Positions 36,489 through 48,803 of a stretch of DNA of 64,000 bases are shown here, piece after piece (within the stretch, counting starts at the first letter, position 1; the number at the start of each line of letters is the position of its first letter). Below the pieces are notes generated by a model. That model had not been told where the DNA came from. It did no database searches and saw only the letters and a list, made by a program, of their open reading frames with translations. The translations under genes and the position numbers were made by a program. Source of the DNA: Solen grandis (taxonomy: Eukaryota; Mollusca; Bivalvia; Adapedonta; Solenidae); the NCBI GenBank assembly GCA_021229015.1, contig CM037789.1, positions 33,926,346-33,990,345 of the forward strand. Direction: 5' to 3'.

Positions 36489-37045
36489 CATGCAGAACTC
36501 TGGTTGCCATGGCAACGGAAAGAAAAAAATATGAAAATTTTGAAAATCTTCTCCAAAACTACTGGCAAGATTTCAAAGTTATTTGGCACATATGTTCCTT
36601 AGGTCACTCTCTACCAAGATTGTACAAATTATTTTACCCGTTGAAAAACATGGCCGCCATTGGGCGAAGTCCGTTTTTCTTTAATGTATATAGTAAAAAC
36701 TTCAAAAAACCGCTCCTCTAAAGGTACTGGCTGGATTTCAAAGTTAATTGGCACAGATGTTCCTTAGGTCACTCTCTACCAAGATTGATCAAATTAGTTT
36801 GATCTGTTGAAAAATATGGCCGCTAGGAGGCTAAGCCAATTTTCCCTATATGTATATAGTACAAATTTGAAAATTTTTCATGTCCTAAAGTACTCACTTG
36901 ATTAATGGCTGTCTGAGGGCAGAGCCCATTTTCTTCAATATCATAAGATGTTTGCTGTTTCTTTTCCTCCCACTAATACCTGGTTCTCAGATGAGCGACC
37001 CAGGGCCATAATGACCCCCTTGTTTAAAAAGATATTTCTTGTTTT
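36489..37045 (+). repeat. Right part of the split interspersed repeat, with 166-bp internal repeats
   Basis: It starts atgcagaactctggttgcca and includes two copies, 166 bases apart, of 'caaagttaattggcacagatgttccttaggtcactctctaccaag' (36574 and 36740). The small frames at 36420-36721 are repeat sequence. Confidence 0.75.
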
Positions 37046-37604
37046 CCGTGATTTTGTATTGATATATTAATCAGATTGATTTTTTGTTTGTTTGTCTTTT
37101 TTTTAGTGGTAAAGCGCAGGAATAATGAATCCCCGAGAATCGAATCAGGCACCCTAAACATATGTTAAAAGTTAACAATAACCTGAAGAAAAGAAATTAA
37201 TATATTAGTTATTGGGAAGTGTGGATGAGGGGGGGGGGAATGAAAAAAAAAGCTGGCTCAAATCATGTAAAGGCTCATTGTATCTTATAATTATTCAATT
37301 TTCATGAAAAAGAAAATAAAAAATAACATTTATATATTGTAGACTAATAATAATTATGATAATAAAATCTTTATTTACAGAAGATAACTTTACAAACATT
37401 GTAATTTCAACTGTTTTACAGGAGACCTTCTGAAATAAAATATCAATGTTCTATACAATGATGATGAAGATTGAAGATGACTTTTCTGGTTACATATCAT
37501 TGTAAATATTTCAAATCTCAGAGTAGAAACCCAAGATTAAGATCGAGAAAAAAAACCATATTAATTGATACATTAATAGCAACGAATTGTACATATCTCA
37601 TTTG

Positions 37605-37658
<54 letters not shown>

Positions 37659-40077
37659 CAGTGTATGTGTGTGAGAGAGGTGGCACCCAATCACCCCCAA
37701 TTCTGTTTATGACGCCCTGATTCAAGCAGAAACAATGATACTGTGATTGACACATTAAAAAGGTGAAACATGCCCCTTTATCCCCTAGCCCCGTCTTGCA
37801 CACCAATTTAGCCCAGCTTGGCCCATGTTCAGTGTTACTTCACATTTACAATTATATAGCGCAGTATCCCCGTATGACTTAACTACCATCTACTACACAA
37901 CATAGTAGTTGTGTTTGACATATTAAAGTTGGATCATAAATAACCAACAAGGGGTACTGACAATAAATATATGTCCGCTACCAGACCAGTTGATTTCTGA
38001 TATTCAGTGTATACTACATGCCTTTTACAGTAAGGCTGGTAGCAACTGTATAGTAGACACTTAATTGGTAACTCTTAACTCTAGGTTTAGAGTTCATTTA
38101 GGTTTGTTTGTTTGTTGTTGTTAATGTTTTTTTTAATATAGTCGAGGTATTGTCATCACTCTGGTTTCGTACGTCGGCGACTTCATATAATGCTAAATTG
38201 TCTATATATTGCTGTAACGGCTCTATATAAGTCTATTGTCGCTTCATATAAACTCAGGTTAACTCAGTTTATCATCAAAATGACTCATATATAGTTGTGA
38301 CGATTCTATTTAAGCCTGTTGCCACTCAATATATTGTGTTTATGAATCAACAATATACATTATCTACACATAAGACAGTCATGGCTTTCCATCACACTGT
38401 TTTCGGCTTGTTCGCTATGCTGGCTTCGGTCTTCTATTGTTTATAGAAACGTTTTAATAGACTATATCTTATACTTAATGTCTACTGAGGATATCTATGT
38501 CAAATATACAATGTACAGGATTGTTCCTTAAATGGTATCGACAGAGCATCCCTGCTTTCCGCTCCTTGTACCAATGGGACCGGTGTGGTGTCATACCACT
38601 TGTTTGGCGTAACATTTCATTTAAGAAAAATGTCATAAAATATACCACATTGAATCTATGAATGGTATAATACTATCCTTGAAGATGTTAAACTAAGAAA
38701 AAATATACCCATTATTCCACCTCGGAACTTGGCGAAGGCACGCACGAACACAAACACGCGAACATACGCGAACATATATCCATACTAAAAAAAAATTAAT
38801 TACAAGGAAAGTTATGAATAAAAATAACTACGACTGCATGTATACTATAAATCGCGAGTAATTTTGATTAGTTTGGTTCAGATCTGACATCAATAAAATT
38901 AGAACAAAACTTATTTGCAGCAAATCGTGTTTCATTTTTATCACGTGCATTTTATGTCTACCCTGGTTGGTTTGAACTATTTTTTTAGTTCAGCTGAACA
39001 AACATGTGACAACTATTCCGTGTCGAACATTGATATTATTTGGTCATCACAAGAAGTAAAGGATAAACAACTGCACGAGGTTATCTATTCGACTTAAATC
39101 ACGTGAGTTGTATGTCAGCTTTACACGATGATCTCGTGCATGTTCCATAGACAACATTAACTTATACTGTATAATAAATCTGTATTTACCTTTGGTGTAT
39201 CTTTATGCTAGAAACTGTTCCAAATATGTGAATTAATATAATAAATTTATTTATAACATACAATTAATTCATTAATTTAGAATGTAATTAACTATTAAAC
39301 ATCGCGATATAAATACTAATATTGAGTTCTAATTTTAAAATCTACATCAAAGATAAAAATCTATTGCTAGAGATAAGTGAATGATAAAAGAACGAATTAG
39401 TACGAATGACCCTGCCGGGATTCGAACCCACGTGGTTAGGGGCTGAGTGAGCAAAAAGTTATGAAACGATATTAAATGTGATAAGGAATACATGAGAGAT
39501 GATGAAATTTTGTAATTTCAATACATGTACTGTATATCTATATTTTAAATGCTGTTATAAATAAATAATTAAAAACAATAAATTAATATATATTTTTTTT
39601 ATAAATTGATAGATCGGTAAATGAATAAACAGAGTTATCAATACGACTGGAAAAACCTCAATGAAAATACAAATACAGAAATAAAAAAATTTTTAAAAAA
39701 AATTAAAAAAAAGTAATAATAAATAATTTTTTAAAAAAAAACTTTCCTCAACATTACATAAAAATATAATTATAAATATATTCTTTTTTTAAATTAGATT
39801 ATTTCATCTTAAAAAATATATCATGGTCAAGGTAGTGTTCTGTAGAAAAGTGCCCATGTTTAATTTAGATATCTCACACTATTTAGGGGCGGAGTTTTCA
39901 CGCGCATGCATTAAGTGATGAAAAACCATGCAGTTATCCAGATAACCGCACAGTAATGGTGGACACTTGGTTTATCAAATAACTATACAGTATTGTGATC
40001 ACTCAAATAATTGTATTTCTGTAGGTGGTCCTCAGTATCAATCCTTTTACATTATAAATTAACCCCCACCCGTGCCC
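37046..40077. other. Intergenic, no gene; one (CA)n and a SINE scrap
   Basis: (CA)n at 37606-37660 with one interruption. About 39402-39452 is a minus-strand scrap of SINE family 2 (gaatgaccctgccgggattc, gaacccacg). Nothing else is recognised. Confidence 0.45.
37606..37660. repeat. (CA)n microsatellite
   Basis: About 26 CA units with a single interruption at 37642-37643. Confidence 0.95.
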
Positions 40078-40177
40078 NNNNNNNNNNNNNNNNNNNNNNN
40101 NNNNNNNNNNNNNNNNNNNNNNNNNNNNNNNNNNNNNNNNNNNNNNNNNNNNNNNNNNNNNNNNNNNNNNNNNNNNN
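40078..40177. other. Assembly gap (100 N)
   Basis: Exactly 100 N, the usual placeholder for a gap of unknown size. Similarity to the second segmental copy begins directly at its right edge, so the gap may hide a duplication breakpoint. Confidence 0.98.
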
Positions 40178-40303
40178 ATATAAGATTATGCATTTCTTCC
40201 TTTTTGCATTTGCTGTTGTGAGAGGATTACTGTGTCACTAGTGTTGGAATTATAATATGTATTAAGAGTATAAAGACCAACTTAAAGAGAGTTTCTTTTT
40301 TTA

Positions 40304-41150
40304 CGGGGGCGGGTCAATAATTAGTGTCGTTACCATAGTAAAATGAAAACCACTGACGCAAATATCCATTTCTTTATGTCATTCCTTCAAAGTAATCATC
40401 ATTTTGTAAAACACAGAGTTTCAGTCGTTTAATCAAATTTTCAAATGCTTTTCTATAGTCTTCTTCAGGTATACCTTTACATAATTGATACAATGCGGAT
40501 CCAAGTCCATTCCGGCTTCTGTAGCGGAGACCCTGAAGGTGTTTCTTTAACTTTGGGAACAGAAAAAAGTCACAGGGTGCCAAATCTGGCGAGTATGGTG
40601 GTTGGTTTAGAACAGTCACATGTTTACTTTCAAGAAATTTCTTCACAATGTCCGCTTTGTGTGGTGTAGCGTTACCATGCAAAAGGTACATGCCCCTCAT
40701 TCCGGTACTAGGACGAAGCTTACAATACTATTTGTCAACTTTAGTTAGCACTTTCCTTCTGTAAAACTTCGCATTGACAGAGCATTTCTTTGGAACAGCA
40801 ACTTGTGCAACTAATCCGTGAATTCCGAAGAACATAGCATACATTACTTTCTTGGAGCTTGTCACGCTTTTGGCTATACAAGGCCTACGGGCATATTTCG
40901 TTGCCAATATTTTATTATTTATTTTGCGAGTCGGCTCAAAAAAGTGGAACCAGCTTTCATCACCAGTAACAATGTTAGAAAACTTCCTACTGTCATATTT
41001 CGGAAATATCTTTAAATAACTTTCTGGCACATTTCACACGCTCTTGCTTTTGTTCAGGACTTAACAAATGTGGTATCCACCTTTAAAGAACAGTCTTTAA
41101 AGATGCTCATTCATAAATCGTCAATGACTAAGTATTTAACTGAAAACAAG
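40304..41150 (-). mobile_element. Mariner transposon remnant
   Basis: The 3' end is probably at 40304, next to a TA at 40302-40303 (ttTA/cgggggcgggtcaataatta). The transposase is read on the minus strand up to the region of 41100, where decayed N-terminal sequence ends. The 5' inverted repeat was not found, so the outer border is approximate. The corresponding place in copy B lacks the element (agagtaacttttttatgtg). Confidence 0.75.
40374..41030 (-). pseudogene. Mariner transposase, truncated and frameshifted, catalytic Asp lost
   Basis: Two minus-strand pieces (41030-40728 and 40700-40374) give TGDESWFHFFEP (first catalytic Asp), then LLHGNATPHKAD where mariners have HDN (second Asp replaced by Gly), and YSPDLAPCDFFLFPKLK (third Asp). 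The order and spacing are those of DD34D mariner transposases. A frameshift or stop separates the pieces, and the N-terminal DNA-binding half is largely gone, with stops in its residue near 41035-41110. It cannot make an active transposase. Confidence 0.9.
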
Positions 41151-42351
41151 CTGTGTGTGTATTACTTCTATCATTATCCTTCCATAAGCTCAAGGTCACC
41201 AATTCTAGATAGCGTGATTTTAAAGATATATATTTTTTCATTACATGCGTTATATTTATGATCATAGAACCTATACTAAGAATCAACTTTTCAGTGTCCA
41301 GCCATACAACTGATCATAAAGATGCTGAGAATACAAATTCGTTACCCGTGACTGGTGGAGACACTATGTTGCAGAAATAGCCATTGTGCAACTGGGTTTA
41401 TAGGTATTATAGTACTATTTGTTGGACTTACTCGTTGTTGATATTCGATTGGTCTCGATTGTATTTTCTTAATTAATATAAATGTGTGTGTTTATCCTAT
41501 CAAATGTTGTTACATTTTAATACTTAAATAAAAGCAGTGAATAACTAAGGATATAAACTGAATTTAAATGAAATGCACCATAATACTTAATTAAGATGAA
41601 CACGTCCACGACCATAATTAAAAGACCATGAAATAATGAGTACTGAGTAGTTAACTTTGGCTTAGCGGTAAGAGTGCTACCTCAGGAAAGAGGTGATTTA
41701 TTGCTGCCAACGACAACCTTCTCCCTTTTTAACAACTCCGGGAATTATGTTAAGAGTAATTTGACGATAACACTATTTAAGGAATGCAAACGATAACGTT
41801 AAGATCGTTTCAACGGAAATTGTACAACATATACACACCAAACAAAGAGATATTTCACAATCATATGCCCTCAATAAAAATATTGTTGTCCACTTGTCCA
41901 TACCGCCAACATATGCAAAGCATTTGTAGTATAATAAAGGTTTCAGCCAAATGTGTGCACGCATTTGCTTCTTTAGTTGTAAAATGCTGTTTAGAAATTC
42001 TCTTTAAATAGTATCACAAAATAAATAATTGACAACCACGTTAAAAAATGGTGTTATTTTCATTTTTCATCGATTAAATCAGGCTTAAAAATAAAATACT
42101 TTCAAGAATTAATGTCATAAATAATGTTGACATGGTTATGATAGTACGTCTCGCAGTGCAAGTACACATTGAGAATCGATGTGGGTCTGACAATTCAAAT
42201 GGCTATATCCCAGACTTTAAACAACGAACAAATCTAGGAACTTTTTAAAGGGATTAGTATGACTATACTTATTTCCGTCCAGTCGACTTCAACTAAATAT
42301 AACTATACCGAACTTCTTTCTTTCATACCCCCCAAAACAGTATAAATATAA

Positions 42352-42433
<82 letters not shown>

Positions 42434-44830
42434 CACAGCTCATTCCAGATGCATTTTTATATTAATTGATTCAATTTACTGATGATTGAAGTAAAAGTCG
42501 ATAAGGCGATGTTTTCCACGTCGCTTTGATCTGTTATTTCTGTTTAATTTCACCTTTTTTTTCTGAATGAAAATGTATTTAAAAGAGCAAACCCGAATCA
42601 TATAGTAGAACAAATAGTATCTGAATGATCATAATAAAGGCAACGATAATCAGGATCAAATTTCAATTATGTTCAAGATATGTAAAGTAATTTCATGATA
42701 ATATGTAATTTCTGTTTTCGTAACTTGTCTCTCAATGGGGTTTCTTAATTGCGCTAGGAAATTGTTATTCTGAGACTTTCCACGGTTTAGAAATAACCAC
42801 TAATCACCAAATTTTGTTATATATTTGTATAATATGTGCTATTTCTCTTTCTTTATGCAACGTCAACATGAATATTTTATTTGCATTTGAAAGAAGAATC
42901 ATTTAGAAGGATGCCCATGAAATATGAACAATATAAAGCATTTTTCGTCAAATAACTCAGATAATAATTCTTAAATTAATTGCCGGAGTTGTCCAGAGAG
43001 AAACTTATTGTTAGAATCAATAAATGTCCTCTTTCTTAAGGTAACAGTCTTACTGCATAGCCATAGTATTTTTAACTGTTTCCTTAAATGTTTTTATGTC
43101 CTCTTGGTCTGTGCATTCGTATGTTCATTCATTTGTTCAATTCTCCATTTTCAGGGTTTTACTTTTAAGCTTTTTTTTTTCTATGAAGCAAAACTAAGTA
43201 CAAACAATCATCAGTTTATGAACTATTTAAAATGTGTGCAATTGTTTGGCTGTGACCTGTATTTCTTGGTTGGATAAACAACATCATATTGATTTCATTT
43301 AAGCTTTTAATCTATAAAGATCTATAAAGATTAATTCACATCTTTATGTACACATGAAAATCATGCTTCGAACTATTAAATATTCATATAATTCATATAA
43401 TTCCTGTTTACCTATTAGTTTATTTATTTATTTATTTATATATATATATCTTTTATTTCTTTTTTTATTTCACATCTTCTTGAAACCTCTACATCAAGAT
43501 ATAAGCTTTAAGAAATAAGAAAATAAGAAATTAAAACGAATATTTGAAAGGTCCTTGTTTTTTGTTTTTATATCTCTCTAATGAAACCCTAGTTCGTTGA
43601 GAAAACTATGATATTTGAGCTCAAGTGTAGTCCTTCTTTTCTATGGTCTGCATAAGGATAATTCCAAGATTACTTAAATTTTTAATCTAAGAAAGAGAAA
43701 AACTCAGAGGAAAATACGCTGAATGTTCGCCTTCTTCATGTACCACCGCTGTCGATACGGCACATTTCGCTTATAAACTCACTGAGACTCTTCTTGGAAA
43801 TCTCAACAACGCACATTGCACGTAAGCTCTAAATTACAAATGTTTCCTCTATTGATGGCTACATACATGTCCCTGAATTATTGTAATGAATACATCTCAT
43901 TCAAAACTATACACCTCCGATAACGTTCACTGACTTTTAGAACAAATTTGCGAGTTACTTGAGTATAAATGTTTTTGTTTTTTTTTGTTGTTGTTTTTTT
44001 TTCTTGCTTTAACTATTTGTCTGAAAACGGTAGCGCAACGTGATCAAAATCTTTAGGATAACCATAGGAACTACAACCTCTAAGAAATGTTCTCGGTCCC
44101 ATAGTTTCTTGTTCCCTCGAGATAATTATTATTTTTTTTCATTCTTATAAGATATTCGTGATGACATTTCTTAAGATTGGGAACAGCATATCATAATTTT
44201 GAATATGTTATTCGCAAGAACTACCACGTGAGTTAAAATCGTTATAAAAGTATGCATATGCGGTAAAACAAACGTACATCTTATAGAAATGTCGAAATAC
44301 AAATCTAGCGGAAATGAGTTCATTTCTGTGCTTTGCCTTTTCAGATGTTGAACTATAAATTGCCACTGGGTACTTGATCTTAGCGCTAAATAACTTTTTA
44401 GTAGAATTGTAAAACTTTTTTATAATTGCCCTTCGTGTATTAATTCTGTGGAGTAAAGAACCAAGTTTATCATATCAAGCTGCTGCCTGTCTCAACTGTT
44501 TACTATCTTTCAGCATTATTATTCCTGATAAGTATACAATCCTCTGGCGTTAGATATACTCAAACACCACACTTCACATCATATGTTCATATGATTCGTT
44601 TATTTTCACGGAATAATCGACAATTCTATTTGATGTGCAGGATATAAAATATGCAACAATAAATCTTGCTGAAATATGCTTTACATACGTAAATAATCTA
44701 TAATAGACTAAAATGAAATATTTAACACGTTTGCAAGGTGGAGAGTTCTTGAGTAAATATGAATTATAAGTGAGGTCTACAACACTGTTTCTATTAATAT
44801 TAAATTGAGATTAGCAGATATGGTATAAAA
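41151..44830. other. Non-coding part of segmental copy A
   Basis: No gene. It contains a CA/TA microsatellite (42353-42431). Frames such as 43008-43277 are not conserved in copy B and so are not supported as genes. Confidence 0.5.
42353..42431. repeat. (CA)n(TA)n compound microsatellite
   Basis: About 18 CA units directly followed by about 21 TA units. Confidence 0.95.
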
Positions 44831-44848
44831 AGAAGATTATACACACAG

Positions 44849-45000
44849 ATATTGTATCATTTGTAGAACTGGTGAAATTGAGGATAAGTTTCACTCTGTG
44901 AGTGTTTGTATAACATAATTAAAGTGTTGCCATAATCTATTTGAAAAGACACTACTATTTTAAGCTTAGATTATTTTATAAATATACTGAACTAATCAAA
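44849..45000 (+). pseudogene. LINE C-terminal Cys-rich remnant in copy A
   Basis: Plus-strand translation gives CIICRTGEIEDKFHSVSVC followed by a stop. The pattern C-x2-C-x2-GEIED-x-FH-x4-C is the zinc-knuckle-like motif found after the reverse transcriptase of many non-LTR elements. The same motif sits at the equivalent position of copy B (60163), so the insertion predates the duplication. Confidence 0.5.
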
Positions 45001-46318
45001 AGCAAGACAGTATAACTGAACTTTAGTTAATTCATCAATCACTCATTAATTGTTCAAAACACTTTAACACGCAGTTTTCGCACTCTTCGTATTCACAGCA
45101 CACTATAATAATTTAACTATTATTACAAGTTTGGGCTGTGCCAAGATGGAGAAAGTTTTAATCCGGGGAGGCTATTGCAGTTGAAGAGGGAGACCTTTAG
45201 TGAAAGAATCAGATTAATCAAGCTGTTCTTTTTTAAAACAAACAATATATTCCAATATTCGATTCATTTTCATTTTCCTTATACTGTTGAATTACGGCAA
45301 GCTGTTTTCGATGTCCCATAAGATCAAAACAAATATCAGCCATGCTCTATTATTCAAATTAAGACATCATGTGACTTCTTGTGTGAATTCGGGACAATGT
45401 TTTAGATGCCGATCCAATTCTTAAAATCTTGAACTCGTATTTAAATAGCTATTTTGTAGGTCAAACTCAACTGAATTATAAAAATTAACATATTTTCACA
45501 CAAAATCCTACTATTTCCTGAAAATAGTATTTTATGTAGACAGCAAAATAAACGGTGCTATGTGCCTGGATAATTAGTCATATGATGACCTTATTTGAAT
45601 AAAAATATGGCGGATATTTGTCACACATTTTAGGGGGTTAGAAAATAGCTTATGTGAGAAGTTATTGAAGGTGCGTAAAAGCATATGCTTAATGATAAAT
45701 ATGTGTAAATATGTTTTTATTACGCGATTTTGCCATCAATGGAAAAATGTCATTAAGTTTTAAATGAAAAAAAAATGATCGTCGAATGGGGTGGCAGTTA
45801 GGTCAGCAGTTTTCCCGAACAATAATGACAACAATAATGCCTTGAAATGGAATTTATATTTAACCACTTCATTTTCCTCGTCATAGAAGCAATATATATA
45901 TAATATAATATATATATTGTTTTTTTTTTAATTTTGAGTTTTATATTAACAAAGTTTTGATTCAATTTCTAAAAGTAATACAGACATATGATAAAGAAAA
46001 AAAATGAGTCCATACTACATAAATAAAGTAAAGCATCTGAACCTCATCAGGTCGTTGTTGAAAAGTATTGTAAAAGATTTAAACATTATCTGATAATTTA
46101 TATTGGCTAGAAGTTGTTTCCTTTGGGAGTCAAAGCGTTTCCTTTAATTTTAAAAAATAGGTGTTGATGTAATTGTGTATTGTTGTGCAATATAGGTTAC
46201 AGCTAAATCATATGTTGGTTTAAGTTTTTTTAACCCTACTGTGATATAAGAATTTCTTAGTAAATAATATTGAAAGATTTTAATACACCAAATAAGAAAT
46301 TTATTTACCCTATATTTG
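45001..46318. other. Non-coding part of copy A between two LINE remnants
   Basis: No coding frame is recognised. Similarity to copy B is visible to about 45300 (idealised word tccgatattagattcaat in copy B, tccaatattcgattcatt here) and then fades. Confidence 0.45.
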
Positions 46319-48010
46319 CTATTTCTTATTTATTTGTTTTGCTGCAATCCTTTTTATAATACTCTGGCTTAAGTGACACTCTCGTAGTAGATGAACAATA
46401 GTTATATTATCCGTTTTACAAAAATGGCATTTATTACTATCTAATATTTTCATTTCGTTACGAAGGTTGTTTATTCCTAGGATTCTGTGATTAATCCTAA
46501 ACTGAAACCATTGCAAGTTTGAGGAAATCGTATTCATATTAGGAAGAAAATAGATCTTTTCCAAATCATATTTTGCTAGTTTTATTTTGTATTCATTTTC
46601 CCATTTTTGTTTGACTTGTTGGAACATATGAATTGATATCTACACAGTTATATATTGTTTTAGCACCAGATGAGCGTTTCACAAATACTTTCATAAAAGG
46701 TGGTAATATTGGTTTATATTGCTGTATTGAAAGTTTATCTTGCGAAATATTACTTCTATTAAGAAAAAGCTCTAACTAATTCCTGGTAATTTAGGAAATC
46801 AATTTTAAGTTTATAGGTAGCCTAAAAGTGATTCCATAGATAAGAAATGACCTTTACTATCCATTTTATCACCTTTATTCAAAATTCCTGCATTTAACCA
46901 CTGTTTAAAAAAATATACTTTCTGAATCAATTGTGTTATTGTGATATGCTCGATGTAAAAGATAGGATAGTTTAAAATTTCAGACTTATGAGTTGCACAC
47001 ATATTACAATATGCTGCAATAGTGTCTTTCCAAAATTTGTTGTTGTTTTTTTAAACTTGAATGTAATGCTATAGTATAATCTTTGCCCAATGTTATTACT
47101 TAATACAAATATGTAATAGTTACATTTCGCCATATACCACCTTCACTGAAAAGTCTTTTCAACCACGTAAATTTTAGAGCTGATATAAATGACTTCACAT
47201 TTACCATTTTAAGACTACCTTCAGAGTATTCTTTAACCATGATATTAGTTTAAATTTTGTTAACATCATTCCATACAAAGTCAAGAAGTAAACCATTGAG
47301 ACGTGTAATGAATTGGAGAGATGGATTCGGTAAGGACAAAAACATGTAGTTAAAACGAGTAATAATAAGGGTTTTCATAACATAAATTCTACCTATTGGA
47401 GTGAGAATTCTTCTCTTCCAATGTGATAAAACTGAAATATTTGTTTTTTTCTAATTTTGGATAAAGATTCATATCAATCAATTTGTCTAGATCTACATAA
47501 ACGAGTATTCTTAGCATTTCAAAGTTTTGTTGGTTTCAAGCTTATTGTTGTATCGTCAGCAAACTGAGAAAATTTATGTTCTTCACCATTAAGTTAAATA
47601 CCTTTTTATCTTTGTTGTCTGATACTAAGGGATAATATTTCTGCACTTACAATAAATATATAACATGCCAGCGGATCTCCTTGCTCTCTGAAAGGGAAAA
47701 AAAACAACAAAAAAAACATTGAGTAACGGTTGATTAAGCATCCTTGTATAGCATATCAAATCATTTCTCAATGTCTGGACCAAAGTTAAAAACATCTGAA
47801 GTTTTATAAAATATTCCAAGAGAGTGAACCGAAATTCTTTTTCAAATCTATCAGAAGGAGCAACCGGGGGATATCTTTATCTTCAGTATATTGCATAATA
47901 TCATATATTAATCTAATATTTTCTCCAATAAATCTGCCTTTTATAAACCCTGTTTGATCTTTATTTATCAATCAATAAAAAGTTCATCGACATATTCTTT
48001 CCAAAAGAAA
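46319..48010 (-). mobile_element. Tx1/L1-like LINE fragment, heavily decayed
   Basis: On the minus strand near 47960-47830 one reads KDQTGFIKGRFIGENIRLIY, then IPRLLLLIDLKKNFGSLSW, the RT region that in Tx1/L1-like elements reads LLIDFEKAFDS; here the Phe-Asp of the catalytic FD is lost (KNFG). Further along are the decayed GDPL block near 47670 and, at 46627-46319, LQWFQFRINHRILGINNLRN followed by CHFCKTDNITIVHLLREC, the C-x2-C-x8-H-x4-C motif at the end of these elements. Stops and frameshifts occur throughout. Copy B has no counterpart of this 1.7 kb. Confidence 0.8.
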
Positions 48011-48692
48011 AAAAGAAAACTGATAGTATATTTTATTTTAGAAATATGTTACTTTAAAGCCAAAGAGCGAGTCCAACAGGTAGTCCAGTGTATTGGTTAA
48101 ATTAGGAACTACCAAACAAGTAATCTTGTGTATTGAGTCAAACCAGGAACAATGCAGGTAGTATTGTGCATTGTTTCAAATCAGGAACAATGCAGAGAGT
48201 CTCTTTTTTTTGTAAACTAGTGCCTTAACAGAAATCTGATTTATTTACATATGGGCAAAACAGCCCCATTTCGAAGTTTAATGATTCAATATTTAACATA
48301 ATAGTACAACAAGAACAAGCAGAGAAACGACAAATATTTTACCATATCCATACATAAACAGTTGAGTGGCGTTTGATAACGACGACATAGTATTTCTGTA
48401 AATGGGTACTGTATGATCACGCCGTCATTGTGTTGTAATGGATGTTGGCTAAAACATTAATGAATCAAGTATATGACTTTAACTTAAAATTGCCTTAAAT
48501 CTTTTCATAATAAATTAATTTTGTATTGTATGCATTAGAAAAACTTGCATACCCAGACTTTGAATGATGGACAACTAAGGACGATAAATATGTTATAAAC
48601 CTCATATACTAATGGAAATGCAAAACCAAAACCAACGGGTCGGAAATTACAACGGCTGTACAACATTAAAAAAGTATATAAAGTCAGAAAGC
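48011..48692. other. Non-coding part of copy A, alignable to copy B
   Basis: It matches 61430-62260 with three related short 'attgtgtattg...tcaaa.caggaac.a.gcag' modules (about 48100-48195) also present in B (61570-61700). At 48400-48403 the sequence AAAT marks the unoccupied target of the hairpin insertion found in B. Confidence 0.6.
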
Positions 48693-48803
48693 TGAACATC
48701 TTCTGAGAGTCCGTTATCTTTGCAGTCAGTTCTCGATCTGATCTGAGTGGACGTTTTTGAAAAACTACGCGCGTGTGCGTGAGTGTTCCGTCATACTGTC
48801 CAT
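48693..48803 (-). pseudogene. Decayed duplicate of the GPCR C-terminal tail
   Basis: Reading on the minus strand from 48803, twelve codons give MDSMTEHSRTRA, identical to the tail of the receptor exon at 62264-62520. The next codon is TAG where the intact copy has TAC (Tyr). Past this stop the nucleotide similarity continues with small indels to about 48693, where the native stop TAG has become CAG. Upstream of 48803 the similarity to the exon stops at once: TM7 and the splice acceptor are absent and replaced by unrelated sequence containing several ACCCGT motifs. It lies in segmental copy A in the position equivalent to the intact exon, so it is a duplicated and then broken exon, not a processed copy. 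Confidence 0.8.

Noticed and set aside
33205..37045. An LTR retrotransposon, suggested by similar sequence on both sides of an RT
   Set aside because: The two flanks are consecutive halves of one host repeat, not direct copies, and the RT is of CR1/L2 type with an AP endonuclease.
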